The notes under the pieces: model-generated
Told to the model about the DNA's origin: nothing
Database searches by the model: none
Seen by the model: only the letters and a program-made list of their open reading frames with translations
Position numbers and translations under genes: made by a program
Origin: PALSA-693 sp963834725
Lineage (GTDB): Bacteria > Actinomycetota > Acidimicrobiia > Acidimicrobiales > Palsa-688
DNA: 64,000 nt
Reading direction: 5' to 3'
NCBI GenBank assembly: GCA_963834725.1
Contig: CAWICN010000001.1
Location: 4,960,001 to 5,024,000 of the forward strand
In this document: positions 53,916 through 63,667 of the stretch, one piece after another
Numbering within the stretch: the stretch's first letter is position 1
How the letters are laid out: every line of letters begins with the position of its first letter

Positions 53916-54292
53916 TTCACACGCAGCCAACCTCTCGGCGTTCCGGGGCGGTGGACCCGGCGATCGGGATGTTATCCGGCTGTTGTTCATTCACTCGGAG
54001 GCGAGGGCCTCAGTGATAGCTGTGTTCAGCGGCTCAAGCCGTTCGGAGAAGGCATCCGCCGCCGCCCTGATGGTGGCTAGCTCGCTCGACATGACGTCGA
54101 AGCCCGCAAACTGAGCGCGAAGCTCGTTCTTCTTGAGGGTCGGGCAGATCGTGTCCCTGTCGATGCGCCGGAGCCGACCGTAGTTCTGCCACCTCGGGCC
54201 AACAACTGGTCCTCGTCGGGAACCTCCCAAATCACCCCATCAACTGTCGGGCCTACGGGCGGTCCGGACAAATACCGCTGGCGGCGCCGCGC
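53916..54292. other. Gap with one doubtful frame
   Basis: About 375 bases. A minus-strand frame 53991-54230 (79 residues, ending SERLEPLNTAITEALASE) is possible but has no recognisable domain. Confidence 0.35.
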
Positions 54293-55087
54293 ATGTCACA
54301 GCAGTATTACGGCGTGCTCAGCGCCAGCGATCTCGAAGACTTCAGCGAGCGAGGCTATCTCCGCGTTCACGCCGCCTTCACGCCAGCGATCGCGGATCGG
54401 TGTCGGGCGCTGGCCGCCGACCAACTCGGCATCGACCTCTCCGAGCCGGCGAGCTGGACGAGACCCGTCGTGCGCGGCCTAGTAAAGGGCGAAGCGCTGC
54501 GGGAAGCCGCCAACTCTCCCGCGCTGGTCGACGCGGTCGGGCAGTTGCTCGATCCGGAACGTTGGCAACCACGGCCGAACCTGGGCGCGTTCGTCGTCCG
54601 CTTCCCCTGCCAGACTGACCCCGGAGACACCGGCTGGCATATCGACTCCAGCTTCCAGCCCGAAGGCGACCGCCGTTGGTTCGTCAACTACCGATCCGAG
54701 CAACGCGGCTTGCTCCTGCTGTGTCTGCTCTCAGATGTCGGATCCAGTGACGCACCGACCCGGATCCTGCCAGGTAGCCATCTGGAAATGGCGAAGCTCC
54801 TTTATCCGGCCGGGGAGGCTGGCTTGCCCGGCGCTGCCGCCGGTCAGGAATCTGAGATACCCCTCCCGGACACCTCCGGGCCGGTGGAAATGGCTACCGG
54901 GGAGGCGGGGGATGTGTTCTTATGCCATCCGTTCCTGGTGCACGCCGCCGGTTGGCCCCACCCTGAATCGACGCCACGGTTCATCGCCCAGCCGCCCATC
55001 GGTCTGACCGGCTCCCTCCAGCCAGATGCTCCTGAAAGTCGGCTATCCGTCGTCGCCCGCGCCATACGTCGAGGGATCCGGCAATAG
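54293..55087 (+). CDS. Phytanoyl-CoA-dioxygenase-family protein
   Basis: A 264-residue Fe(II)/2-oxoglutarate dioxygenase of the PhyH type. The facial triad reads TGWHIDSSFQ (H116, D118) and LCHPFLVHAAGW (H217), with R229 (TPRFIAQPP) for 2-oxoglutarate. The N-terminal ERGYLRVHAAFTPAIADRCRAL and ILPGSHLEMAKLL are family features. It is complete. The substrate is probably a hydrophobic or natural-product molecule, not known. Confidence 0.88.
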   Translation: MSQQYYGVLSASDLEDFSERGYLRVHAAFTPAIADRCRALAADQLGIDLSEPASWTRPVVRGLVKGEALREAANSPALVDAVGQLLDPERWQPRPNLGAFVVRFPCQTDPGDTGWHIDSSFQPEGDRRWFVNYRSEQRGLLLLCLLSDVGSSDAPTRILPGSHLEMAKLLYPAGEAGLPGAAAGQESEIPLPDTSGPVEMATGEAGDVFLCHPFLVHAAGWPHPESTPRFIAQPPIGLTGSLQPDAPESRLSVVARAIRRGIRQ

Positions 55088-55192
55088 ACATGGAAGGTGC
55101 GCTGGGCACGCAGTCCTGATCTGAGTGTCGGCGAACCGCCTGCTGGAACAGGCGGCTGTCACCGCACAGTCGGCGGCTATGTCGAGTCTTGG

Positions 55193-55890
55193 TCAGAGTT
55201 GGCTGAGGACAGCCACCCAGGTTGATGATGCTCCGTCTTGGATCCGAAGATGGGCGGCGGCCAGATGCCACTGCGTGTCCTTGAGAAGCTGTTCCAGCTC
55301 GATCGGCGTGCAGAGGAGGTAGTCGAACCATTCCGTCGCTAGCAGCCGGTGTCGGACCCGTAAGCGGAGCTGTCCGGCAAGCCGACCGAGCCCCGTCTGT
55401 TCTCCTCCTGATAGGCGACGTGAACCCGGTCGGTGACCCGAATGGGTCGGCTGTCTCGCCAAGAACTCTTGCGCCTCCCGGGCGAGAGCCTGGAGGGCAC
55501 TGAGGAATCGTTCGGCCTGGTCCGGCCCACCGAGGAGACCAAGGTTGTGGCCGGCGAGGATAAAGGTATCGAAGGAGGGGTGTGGCTTCGGCCAGCTCGT
55601 GCACAGTGCCGCAGTACACCCTGCTCCACCCCCCGAGCGGAGCACACTTCTATCGCGCCCGGCGAGGTGTCGGGCGCCACCACATCCAGGCCCGCGGCCT
55701 GGAGGCCGAGGGCCACCCGCCCAGCCCCGGCGACGACATCAAGGACACGACCGCGGAAATGCTCAGCGAACGGCAAGTCCGGCAAGACCCAGTCGTCAGC
55801 CGAACCGAAATATCGGGCAGCGTCTTTGGCGTCTAGAGCGGGGGGAGGGCAGGCCCTCCCCCCGAGCCCCCTCCCCGGAGCCGCGCGCAA
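55193..55890 (-). pseudogene. Class I methyltransferase broken by two indels
   Basis: The first frame gives LDAKDAARYFGSADDWVLPDLP and motif I RGRVLDVVAGAGRVALGLQAAG. Near 55625 the frame shifts into VYCGTVHELAEATP, and near 55580 again into SFDTFILAGHNLGLLGGPDQAERFLSAL with a normal end TEWFDYLLCTPIELEQLLKD. All three parts are colinear with actinobacterial methyltransferases. The product in any single frame would be useless. Confidence 0.75.
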
Positions 55891-56007
55891 TCAGAGGTCT
55901 TCGGACCGCCGTTCGCTGATCCCGGCGCCACAAAGGGGTCGAAAGCCCAGGTTGGACGGCGAATCCTTCTCAACACGCATTCTCGCGCTTTTCAAAACTT
56001 GTCACAA

Positions 56008-56232
56008 TCACACGAGTTTCAGCCCCTGAGCAGAGCTAGGAAAACGTCCGATCGTTCGACCAGCTCCCAGGCCCGGCCCCGCTCGCCGTCGCCGGCCCAG
56101 CACTCCCGCAGTGTCTCGCCGAAGGCATCGCCGATGACAAGTCTCCGCCGCGGCCAAACTTGCCCTCAAGGCCTTCTCGGTCGATGAACCATCCCGAGTG
56201 GTACCACTAAGGCCGACAACCAGAATCGACAT
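56008..56232 (-). pseudogene. Fragment of an NADPH-dependent FMN reductase
   Basis: From ATG 56232 the first 30 residues MSILVVGLSGTTRDGSST, then EKALRASLAAAE are a textbook flavodoxin-like reductase start (FMN loop SGTTRDGSST). Then homology stops and the frame runs through unrelated codons. In the next frame, the DNA at about 56035-56150 encodes LVIGDAFGETLRECWAGDGE, which looks like the end of another protein. A deletion scar. Confidence 0.5.
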
Positions 56233-56378
56233 AGACAGAACCTAGCGTCCCAGGACCCAATAAAGCGCCCCCAAACGCGCGTCCCATTACCTGAAGGCGA
56301 TCGAGAGTCGCGACCCGTCCCAGTACGCCGGCTGAGAGCGCAGGTCTTAGATGGTTTCTCCTGATAGAAGGAGGAGTC

Positions 56379-56985
56379 ATGTCCACGATCGAGTCAACCG
56401 GCCAGGTGTTGGACCAGCCGGGGGTGCCGTTCACTCTCAGTGAGGACCAGCTGGCCGCGGTGGCCTTCCTGGCCCGCTACAGGGTCCGGACGCTGGAGGT
56501 CTACCGTCACGACCTGCGCTGCCTATTCCACTGGGCCGCCGATCACGGGCTGGCCGTGCTGGCGGCCGGCCGCGCCCACGAGCTGTACCGAGCTTGGATG
56601 GAAGAGCGCGGTCTGGCCGCGTCGATTATCGACCGGCGCCCGTCCACCGCCTGCGGGTTCTATCGCTTCGCCCACATCGACGGCCTGATCCCGCCGAACC
56701 CGGCTCATATTTCCGCCGCCCCCAGGTCCACCCGAGTGAGGGGCGGAGCCTGGATCGCGGCGAGTTGGCCCGCTTCCTCACACCGCGGAGCGCTTCGATC
56801 ACACTCACGCCGCCTTGGCCGTGCTGCTGGGCCTGAACGGCCTGCGGGTCTCGGAGGCCTGCGACGCCAACATCAAGGACATAGGCATGGAGCGCGGCCA
56901 CCGGGTGCTGCGTATTGTCGGGAAGGGCCATGAGCCGGCGCTGATCCCGCTGGTGCCGGTCGGGTTCTGTCACGTGACGGCCGGG
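56379..56985 (+). pseudogene. XerC/D-like tyrosine recombinase remnant
   Basis: ATG 56379 begins an N-terminal core-binding domain (FTLSEDQLAAVAFLARYRVRTLEVYRHDLRCLFHW, IDGLIPPNPA). Around 56740 the frame shifts into SEGRSLDRGELARFLT, and around 56782 again into LAVLLGLNGLRVSEACDANIKDIG, which has the recombinase ARG-box (NGLRVSEA). The catalytic HxxR and Tyr parts are absent; the sequence after about 56985 is unrelated. A dead recombinase, not the one linked to tRNA-Val. Confidence 0.72.
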
Positions 56986-57246
56986 CCGGCCGAGCTGGTC
57001 AGCTTGGACGGCTTCTATGATCGGCCACCTCAAGCGGTGGGCAAGGTGTACCGGCTCACCGCGGTCGACGTGTCACCCACTGGGCCACCATCGCCATCGC
57101 GGTCGGGGCTCCGGCCGGCTCGTGGCCGACCTGGTCCGCGACGTCCTGTACCGATATCGCTACACCACCCGCCAGGAGCGACGGGACGACGGTGCTGGTG
57201 GGTCGGCGAGTTCGTGGGGCCATTTGCGCGACGAGGTAGAGGGCGC

Positions 57247-58281
57247 CTAACGGCCTGATGATCCGTCAGGTGATGCTCGGAAGGAGTGGAACAGCCGACC
57301 GACCGCCTTCTCCGGGGATATACGTTCCGACAACACGTCGTCCACGGCCCGGGCGGTCGGGAGGTCGAGGCCGAGGCGATCGGCCAGGGTCACCGCCACC
57401 CGGGCGTTAGCCACGCCCTCGACCGTGCTGCCGATGGTCGCCTCGGCCTGGGCCGGCGACTCCCCGACGCCGAGCAGACGACCGAGCCTCCCGTTGCGGC
57501 CGCCGAGGCAGGTCACGAAGAGGTCGCCCGCTCCGGCCAGCCCGAGGATAGTGCTGGCCCGTCCCCCTCTCGCCAACGCCAAGGTGGTCATGTCCTCCAA
57601 ACCCCGAGCGAAGACGGCGGCGCGGGCGTTGGCGAAGGTGTGCACGAAGGCGCTTTCGCTCAGGCTTTCGCTCAGGCCCTCGCACATGCCCACAGCCACG
57701 GCAGTGACATTCTTGTACGCCGATGCCGTTTCTAATCCGGCTACGTCGTCGGTCGCCTGCACGCTCAACTGCGCCGACTGCAGCAGACGACATACGTCCT
57801 CGGCGACAGAAAGGTTGGAGGCGGCGCACACCATCGCCGTCGGGGCAGCGGTGACCAGCTCCTGGGCCAGGGCCGGCCCCCCGAGGATGGCTAGGTGCTC
57901 CACGCCTCCCCGCACATCGGCAACCACCTCGGAGGGCGACCTGAGCGATCCCTCGTCCCATCCCTTGGTGGCGATCACCCACGTCGAGTCCGGGGCAGTG
58001 TCCTGAGCTGCCATCTGCACCACGTCCGCCAGGCCCGGCGTGGCCACGCCGATGACGACCAGGTCAGAGTTTGCCAGCGCGTCACCCCATTCGTCGTGTC
58101 CACGGCACTCGGTGCCGAATGGGAGAGGGACACCGAGGACCGGGTGAGGGCCCCCGCCCTGGAGTGCCTCGACGATCCGCTGGTCGAACCACGTCCCGAG
58201 CAGCGTGGTCGGATTCCCAGCTCGGGCGTGGCATACGGCCAGCGCGGCTCCCATCGCACCGGCACCGAGGACAGTGATCAT
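57247..58281 (-). CDS. NAD-dependent glycerol-3-phosphate dehydrogenase-like protein
   Basis: About 344 residues from ATG 58281. The Rossmann motif is VLGAGAMGAALAV, and the C-terminal domain has the GpsA features TASAYKNVTAVAVGMCEGL (catalytic Lys), ILGLAGAGDLFVTCLGGRNGRLGRLLG and EGVANARVAVTLADRLGLDLPTARAVDDVL. It makes sn-glycerol 3-phosphate from dihydroxyacetone phosphate or serves a paralogous role; the TWFDQRIVEAL region after the Rossmann start differs from housekeeping GpsA, so it may be a second copy. Confidence 0.85.
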   Translation of the reverse strand: MITVLGAGAMGAALAVCHARAGNPTTLLGTWFDQRIVEALQGGGPHPVLGVPLPFGTECRGHDEWGDALANSDLVVIGVATPGLADVVQMAAQDTAPDSTWVIATKGWDEGSLRSPSEVVADVRGGVEHLAILGGPALAQELVTAAPTAMVCAASNLSVAEDVCRLLQSAQLSVQATDDVAGLETASAYKNVTAVAVGMCEGLSESLSESAFVHTFANARAAVFARGLEDMTTLALARGGRASTILGLAGAGDLFVTCLGGRNGRLGRLLGVGESPAQAEATIGSTVEGVANARVAVTLADRLGLDLPTARAVDDVLSERISPEKAVGRLFHSFRASPDGSSGR

Positions 58282-58308
58282 CCACTGATTGTGGCGCCTT
58301 TGTGTCAC

Positions 58309-58795
58309 CCCCCGCTAGCCCTGACGCGACGGTGCGTGACCTGACCAGGCCGGTCCGGCCGTCGAGGGATGCCGTCAGCGACCTGTTGTTCGTGAAGAGA
58401 TGGAGTTGGCGCGCTCTGGCGGACAGGCGAATGTCACCGAGGGTTGGCGGATGTCGCAACCGACAGGTCCGTCAATTTCGTGGGCGGAACGCTTCCCGGG
58501 GCGTAGTTCCCGGTGATTGTCGACGACCTCTATGGACGCTCGGGCAGCGCCGCATGCCGGGCCTGGAGCACTCGGCGCGACACTGTCCAAGCGTCTGTGT
58601 AGTCGCCCCTGGCTCAGCGAGCACGCCAGGGGGCAAGTGGTCCCCAGTCGAGTATCGGCAAGGCTCGAAGCGGCTGTCCGCACGGAACGCACGATGGCAC
58701 TGCCGGCGAACACCACGTGGACACGTGAGCAACTCGTTCGGCCACGCCTACGGCCGACGGCAACCAGCTGGTCCCGATGTGGGTGGTCGGCGGTG
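58309..58795. other. Gap without recognised gene
   Basis: About 490 bases. Overlapping frames on both strands without motifs. Confidence 0.35.
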
Positions 58796-59635
58796 TCAGG
58801 TGTCGAGCAAGCCCGCATACCGGTCGAGCAGCGGCACGATGGTTTCCATCGGTGCGGACGGCAGGCTCAAGACGCAGCGGGAAACCCCAGCGTTCCGATA
58901 GGCGTCGATAATCGGCGGGTCCCCGGGCACACCGAAAACGCTGATCTCCAACGTGGCGGGATCGCGGCCGGCGGAGTCAGCGGCGGCGCGTAAGTCGTCG
59001 ATCCGGCCCAAGACTGATCGGCGACCGTGGATCGGTATCCAGCCGTCGCAGTACTCGATGATGTGGCGGAACGTGATAGGGCCACCCGCGCCTCCCATGA
59101 CCACGGGCGGATGGGGCTGTTGCACCGGCTTCGGCCATGACCACGTCGGCTCGAAGTTGACGAACTCCCCGCGGTAACTGGCCTCTTCGTTGGTCCACAG
59201 TGCCTGCATCGCCAGCACCTTTTCGCGTGCGATGCCACGCCGCCGTGACGCATCGACACCGTGGTCTGCCATCTCTTCGGCGTTCCAGCCGACGCCGATA
59301 CCGAAGATGAAGTGGCCACCGCTGAGGAGATCCAGGGAGGAGATCGTCTTCGCGGGCACGATCGGATCGTGTTGAGCCACCAGACAGATGCCGGTTGCCA
59401 GCTTTAGCTTCGTCGTCGCGGCCGCCGCGCTCGTCAGGGCAACGAACGGATCCAGCGTGCGCTTGTATTCGTCCGGTAGGTCCGGCCCACCGGGCCACGG
59501 GCTGAGCCGGCTGATCGGAATGTGGGTGTGCTCGGTCACCCACATCGACTCGAAGCCCCGATCCTCGAGCTCACGGGCGAGCACGTCGGGACGGACCGAC
59601 AAGTCGGTCGGGAAGATCAGGGCGCCGAAGTCCAT
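58796..59635 (-). CDS. LLM-class F420-dependent oxidoreductase
   Basis: About 279 residues from ATG 59635 (MDFGALIFPTDLSVRPDVLA). Typical of the TIGR03619-like F420 group: ESMWVTEHTHIPISRLSPWPGG, LATGICLVAQHDPIVPAKTI, FGIGVGWNAEEMADHGVD, PVVMGGAGGP and the C-terminal GVSRCVLSLPSAP. The upstream in-frame extension to 59749 is antisense junk. Intact; substrate unknown. Confidence 0.9.
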   Translation of the reverse strand: MDFGALIFPTDLSVRPDVLARELEDRGFESMWVTEHTHIPISRLSPWPGGPDLPDEYKRTLDPFVALTSAAAATTKLKLATGICLVAQHDPIVPAKTISSLDLLSGGHFIFGIGVGWNAEEMADHGVDASRRRGIAREKVLAMQALWTNEEASYRGEFVNFEPTWSWPKPVQQPHPPVVMGGAGGPITFRHIIEYCDGWIPIHGRRSVLGRIDDLRAAADSAGRDPATLEISVFGVPGDPPIIDAYRNAGVSRCVLSLPSAPMETIVPLLDRYAGLLDT

Positions 59636-60232
59636 GGGGCCAACCGTAGATCCAGCAGACACAGCGACGCGGTGTGCGAGGTCAGGTGACGCGGTCAGGC
59701 ACGATCCGGGCGGACGATTCGGCGATGGCTGACAGCAGCCGGCGCCCAACGAAAGTCGACGTCGTCATCATCAGCAAGGCCCGGTAACAGGGGGCTCACG
59801 TCCGACTTCGATAGCAGACGCATGGCGATCATCGAGAAGGACAGCTTCAGTGGGGCCAGCCTGAATCGGGGTGCACTCCGACCAGGATGTTCGTCTACGT
59901 CGCCATGTGGCTGCGCACATCTCCCACTCGCGCAGGTACGGGATCGACTCCCAGATCAACGACCTCCGCTGGCGGGACGTCGTGATCCCAGCGGCGTCGC
60001 CCATAGTGCCTGTCGAGCAGCCGGATGGCATAGCAAGTACGGCGAGCCGGGCCGTCCGGCACATTGGGGATATCCAGGGAACGGGGGCTCCACGCGTTTA
60101 GGGCTACCCCGCGGACCTTCAATGAAGCGACAGATCGCCGGTTATGTATGCCCACTCGGCCCCTGTCTTGGCCTGTCCTGCCGTGATTATGCGCTCCGCA
60201 GCCCCTTCTAGTTCGAGACGGCTGACAGCTAG
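59636..60232. other. Gap up to the insertion sequence
   Basis: About 590 bases without a recognised gene. It ends with the CTAG target duplication (60229-60232) of the IS1380-family element. Confidence 0.4.
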
Positions 60233-60444
60233 CCCTAAAACAAGCGGTCCCTGACCGAGTTGGAGGCTTGGGAGCGGGTTGGGGTGCTCAGAGCTGGTGG
60301 TGAGCGACGGGTTGTGGCGATGATGTCGTTGTCGCTGAGCCCGGCGGTCTTGTCGACGGCCGTGGGCGTGTGCATCCTGTTTTGAGAGGTCGCTGAAGAG
60401 GAGCCGGTGACCGACTGTTGGGGTGTTTGATTTCTGGCAGGCGG

Positions 60445-62022
60445 CTATAAGACGTCGAGGAGTCGGAAGAGTGCCCCGAGCCAGGGGTTCCAGGCGAGCA
60501 CCCGCCAGCGCACCTGCCGTGCACCGAGGACGATCTGGCAGGGGATGTCGATGAATACCCGCCGGAATGTCCGGAATTCCATGCTGAGCAGCCGGCGGCG
60601 CTGTTGGTGGTGTGTGTTGGCCCAGCGCGGTGAGATCGGCAGGAGCAGGGCGCACCAGGCTTTCAGGCTCCAGGCGATCGCCGCCATGACCGTATAGGCC
60701 CAGTTGGCCACGAGAGTGTTGACCGGGGCGTGCAGGGCGCGCGCCTGGCCTTTGAGCTGTGCGATGAGGTTCTCCTGGTCGCAGCGGCTGCGGGCCTGCA
60801 TGACGACCTCGTTGCTGGTGGTGGCGGTGGGGAGGTTGGTGATGTAGAACAGCCATCGGTACTCGTGGAACAGGACGTTCTCGCCGCGCTCGATCGACAG
60901 GTCTTTTCGCAGCGCCACGACTCGGTAGTCTCGCTTGCAGGCGACGGGGCGGTAGGAGAACTGGCAGAGGTCCTCTGCGACGGTGCGGATATTCTTGTAG
61001 CCCCTGGAGCGCACGATGTCGTCTTTCACGCGTTGGGGCTTGGTGCGCGGCTCGGTCTTGATCGCCCGCTCGGCGCGGCCCACCAGCTGGTGGTACATCT
61101 CCTCGTCGGCGGCTTCGGCGTGGGCGATGAGGTTCGCCCGGGCGTCGTAGCCGAAGACGAACTCGACCCCATCGGCGTCCCAGCGGTCGAAGTTGGCTGT
61201 GAGAGCGAAGTCGGTGTCTCCACGCAGCAACACTTTTGAGAAGCCTGCTTTTCGGACCAAGGCGATCGACCGGTCGAACAGGGGGGCCGCTCCCTCATGG
61301 GAGGGCCGGTTAGCACCAGATTGTTTGAAGTACAGCGGTTCTTTGGTGTTGGCCAGGTTCACCACCAGCGACGAGTAACCCCACACACCGTTGTAGGCGA
61401 TATCGATTCCCTCCTTGGTCTGCGCGTCGGTTCCCACGATCGAGGCGTCAGCGTCGATCACCGCCGTCTCGGCGAAAAAAGCAGCTGGCTGGGCGGCCCA
61501 CACCCGAAGACGGGCCCGGTTGACCGCCTCTTGCAGCGCCATCACAGCGGCCTGGTCGAAACGCCGGCAGAAGTCACCCGCGGTGGTCGGGTCGGGCAGA
61601 CTCGAAGCCCCGATACCGTCGAGGAACACCCCGTCGCTGCGTCGGGCCTCGATATCGTCCAGGGTGACACCGCCGCACAGGGCGTTAAACGCGATATTGA
61701 GCACATGGTCGGACTCTGTGTAAGGCCGATGGATCTTAAGCAACTCCAGAGAAGCGTCGATCTCGCCAGCAAGCCCAACACGCTCGACCAGCCCGACGAT
61801 CGCCCCCATACCGCCATGAGCGACCGCCTTGGTCCGCTCGGCTAGCTCGTAAGAGATGTTCGCCCGGCCGATCACAGGGCCGTCGATGTTCACCCTCACC
61901 GCCTCCTCGAGTCGCCGTTCGATCCGGCCCGCCTCCCTGGCCAGCTGGTTTCGTCGTCGCTGCCTGGCTGCCCGGTCTCCTCCGCCACGGACGTGGCACG
62001 CTGCGCTAAGGTTCTGAGCCAA
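60445..62022 (-). CDS. IS1380-family transposase
   Basis: A 525-residue DDE transposase. The N-terminal part (VNIDGPVIGRANISYELAER) resembles the VEVTFDDERLVANAG-type start of relatives. Likely catalytic residues lie in ETAVIDADASIVG (D), KVLLRGDTDFALTANFDRW (D) and RCDQENLIAQLKGQARAL (E). The C-terminal RRRLLSMEFRTFRRVFIDIP is typical. It is intact, so the element could be active and might also mobilise related ends. Confidence 0.92.
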   Translation of the reverse strand: MAQNLSAACHVRGGGDRAARQRRRNQLAREAGRIERRLEEAVRVNIDGPVIGRANISYELAERTKAVAHGGMGAIVGLVERVGLAGEIDASLELLKIHRPYTESDHVLNIAFNALCGGVTLDDIEARRSDGVFLDGIGASSLPDPTTAGDFCRRFDQAAVMALQEAVNRARLRVWAAQPAAFFAETAVIDADASIVGTDAQTKEGIDIAYNGVWGYSSLVVNLANTKEPLYFKQSGANRPSHEGAAPLFDRSIALVRKAGFSKVLLRGDTDFALTANFDRWDADGVEFVFGYDARANLIAHAEAADEEMYHQLVGRAERAIKTEPRTKPQRVKDDIVRSRGYKNIRTVAEDLCQFSYRPVACKRDYRVVALRKDLSIERGENVLFHEYRWLFYITNLPTATTSNEVVMQARSRCDQENLIAQLKGQARALHAPVNTLVANWAYTVMAAIAWSLKAWCALLLPISPRWANTHHQQRRRLLSMEFRTFRRVFIDIPCQIVLGARQVRWRVLAWNPWLGALFRLLDVL

Positions 62023-62027
62023 CAGAT

Positions 62028-62086
62028 GCCCTCCTGGGCGTGGGTTGATTGGATTGAGCGATCGAATCCTCCCATGCCAGGAGGGC
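62028..62086. promoter_or_regulatory. Inverted repeat in front of the IS1380 transposase
   Basis: GCCCTCCTGG (62028-62037) and CCAGGAGGGC (62077-62086) are perfect 10-base arms around about 39 bases, directly upstream of the transposase start. In the transposase mRNA the stem could cover the leader and limit expression. Confidence 0.5.
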
Positions 62087-62233
62087 GATTTCGCGGACCG
62101 TCCCCAGGCCCGGATCGTTCACCCGAAAACGATCCCAACCCAAAACCCCCCAACCGCGAAAACCGCTACCCCACAGGACTCTCAGCCCATCACCACACCC
62201 CCAGCAGCCCCCCTACGCTTGGTTCAGGGCTAG

Positions 62234-62527
62234 CCGCGATCGACGGTTTTGAGGGGCTGACGGAGGTGGGCGTCGTGTGATAATGCGCACACGGTCGAGC
62301 GAAGAATATCTGTCGTCAAGTGCCGGAATGGTTGCGGGCGCCATCTGCCCGTACGTAGGGTGACGGTCCACTATGACAGTCATGCGTGGTTGCGTTCTGG
62401 TCTTCGGTGTCGACGCTGAGATCCAACTACCGGATGGGGTGATAGTGACCCAACCGTGGGGTGGGCGCATGGCCGTTCGGATCGCTGGCCGTCAGATCGT
62501 CGATGGAGTCCGAGCGGAGTTGGCGTG
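62234..62527. other. Promoter region before the sugar cluster
   Basis: About 295 bases between the IS and the DegT gene, somewhat less GC-rich than the surroundings. It likely holds the promoter of the aminotransferase-epimerase operon; no other gene is seen. Confidence 0.4.
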
Positions 62528-63667
62528 ATGGGTCATCGGGTGCCGGCAGCCAGGATCGTTTTCTCTTCGGAGGACCGGCGGGTTATTCTCGGTCTGATCG
62601 ATCAGTCGCTGCGTACCGGTTCGCTCACTCTGGGGCCTCACACCGAGAACTTGGAGGAGGCGTTCGCTCGCCGGCATGAGGTGGGCCACGCGGTTGCTAT
62701 GAGCAGCGGAACCAGCGCCTTGGAGACGATCCTGCGGATCCTGGCGGTGGAAGGACGGGAGGTCGTGGTCCCTACCAACACCTTCTTCGCTACCGCCGCC
62801 GCCGTCGTGCACGCGGGGGGTATTCCCCGGCTCGCGGATGTGTCGTCGGCCACGCTGGCCCTGTCGGCCGAGTCGCTGACGACGGCGCTTACGCCGGAGA
62901 CGCGGGCGGTCGTCTTGGTTCATGTTGGGGGGATCGTCACGCCAGAGGTTGATGCCATCCGGGCCATGTGTGATCGCAACGGCGTGACCCTGGTTGAGGA
63001 CGCCGCGCACGCTCACGGCGCCAGTTTCCAGGGTAGGTCGGCCGGTACCTTCGGCAAGGCTGCGGCGTTCTCGTTCTACCCGACGAAGGTCATGACCAGC
63101 GGCGAGGGTGGAATGATCGCTACCGACGACATCGCGCTGCGGGAGGAGGCCGTCGTCTATCGTGATCAAGGCAAGGCCGCCTTCGTCGGCGGTGATCACG
63201 TGCGTATGGGCTATTCGTGGCGGATGAGCGAGCTGAACGCGGCGGTGGGGCTGGTCCATCTCGGCCGCCTCGACGAGGCCATCGCCACCCGCCGGCGGGT
63301 GGCGGCCCACTACGACGAGGCATTGTCGGATGTCCCTGGTTGCCGACCCTTTCCCGTCCCGTCGGGCTCCGCATCCAACTACTACAAGTATGTGATGCTC
63401 CTCGATCCGGGCATCGACCGTTCCGTGCTGAAGCTGGCCCTCGCCGATCAGGGGGTTTCGCTTTCCGGAGAGGTGTACAGTGTGCCGCTGCACCGCCAGC
63501 CAATCTTTGCGGGCTTAGCCGCCGGATCCTTTCCGGTTGCTGATGACGTCTGCGCCCGACATATCTGCCTACCCGTGCACTCGGACATGACCGACGGCGA
63601 GGTGGACTATGTCGTTGACAGCCTCTCATCGACGTTGCGCGGGTTGGCGAGGGCGGCAACGCGGTGA
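62528..63667 (+). CDS. DegT/DnrJ/EryC1/StrS-family sugar aminotransferase
   Basis: About 379 residues from ATG 62528 (GGAG in front; a GTG directly before is an alternative). A PLP-dependent aminotransferase acting on keto-sugar nucleotides: VAMSSGTSALETILRIL (phosphate cup), VPTNTFFATAAAVVHAGG, TLVEDAAHAHGA, and FSFYPTKVMTSGEGGMI with the catalytic Lys. The C-terminal SEVYSVPLHRQPIF-like region and ICLPVHSDMTDGEV are usual. It overlaps the next gene (GTGA), so this starts a deoxysugar or polysaccharide cluster. Confidence 0.92.
   Translation: MGHRVPAARIVFSSEDRRVILGLIDQSLRTGSLTLGPHTENLEEAFARRHEVGHAVAMSSGTSALETILRILAVEGREVVVPTNTFFATAAAVVHAGGIPRLADVSSATLALSAESLTTALTPETRAVVLVHVGGIVTPEVDAIRAMCDRNGVTLVEDAAHAHGASFQGRSAGTFGKAAAFSFYPTKVMTSGEGGMIATDDIALREEAVVYRDQGKAAFVGGDHVRMGYSWRMSELNAAVGLVHLGRLDEAIATRRRVAAHYDEALSDVPGCRPFPVPSGSASNYYKYVMLLDPGIDRSVLKLALADQGVSLSGEVYSVPLHRQPIFAGLAAGSFPVADDVCARHICLPVHSDMTDGEVDYVVDSLSSTLRGLARAATR

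Larger units (their letters stand above)
60233..62229 (-). mobile_element. Complete IS1380-family insertion sequence
   Basis: About 1,997 bases. The ends are imperfect inverted repeats: CCCTAAAACAAGCG at the left (60233-60246) and its near-complement CGCTTGGTTCAGGG at the right (62216-62229). Both sides carry CTAG (60229-60232 and 62230-62233), a 4-base target duplication. The single long gene inside encodes the transposase on the minus strand. It is likely a recent insertion, since the gene and ends are intact. Confidence 0.88.

Noticed and set aside
5342..63660. CRISPR arrays
   Set aside because: No regularly spaced short repeats were seen. The only tandem repeats (7079, 9970) have two copies and different spacing.
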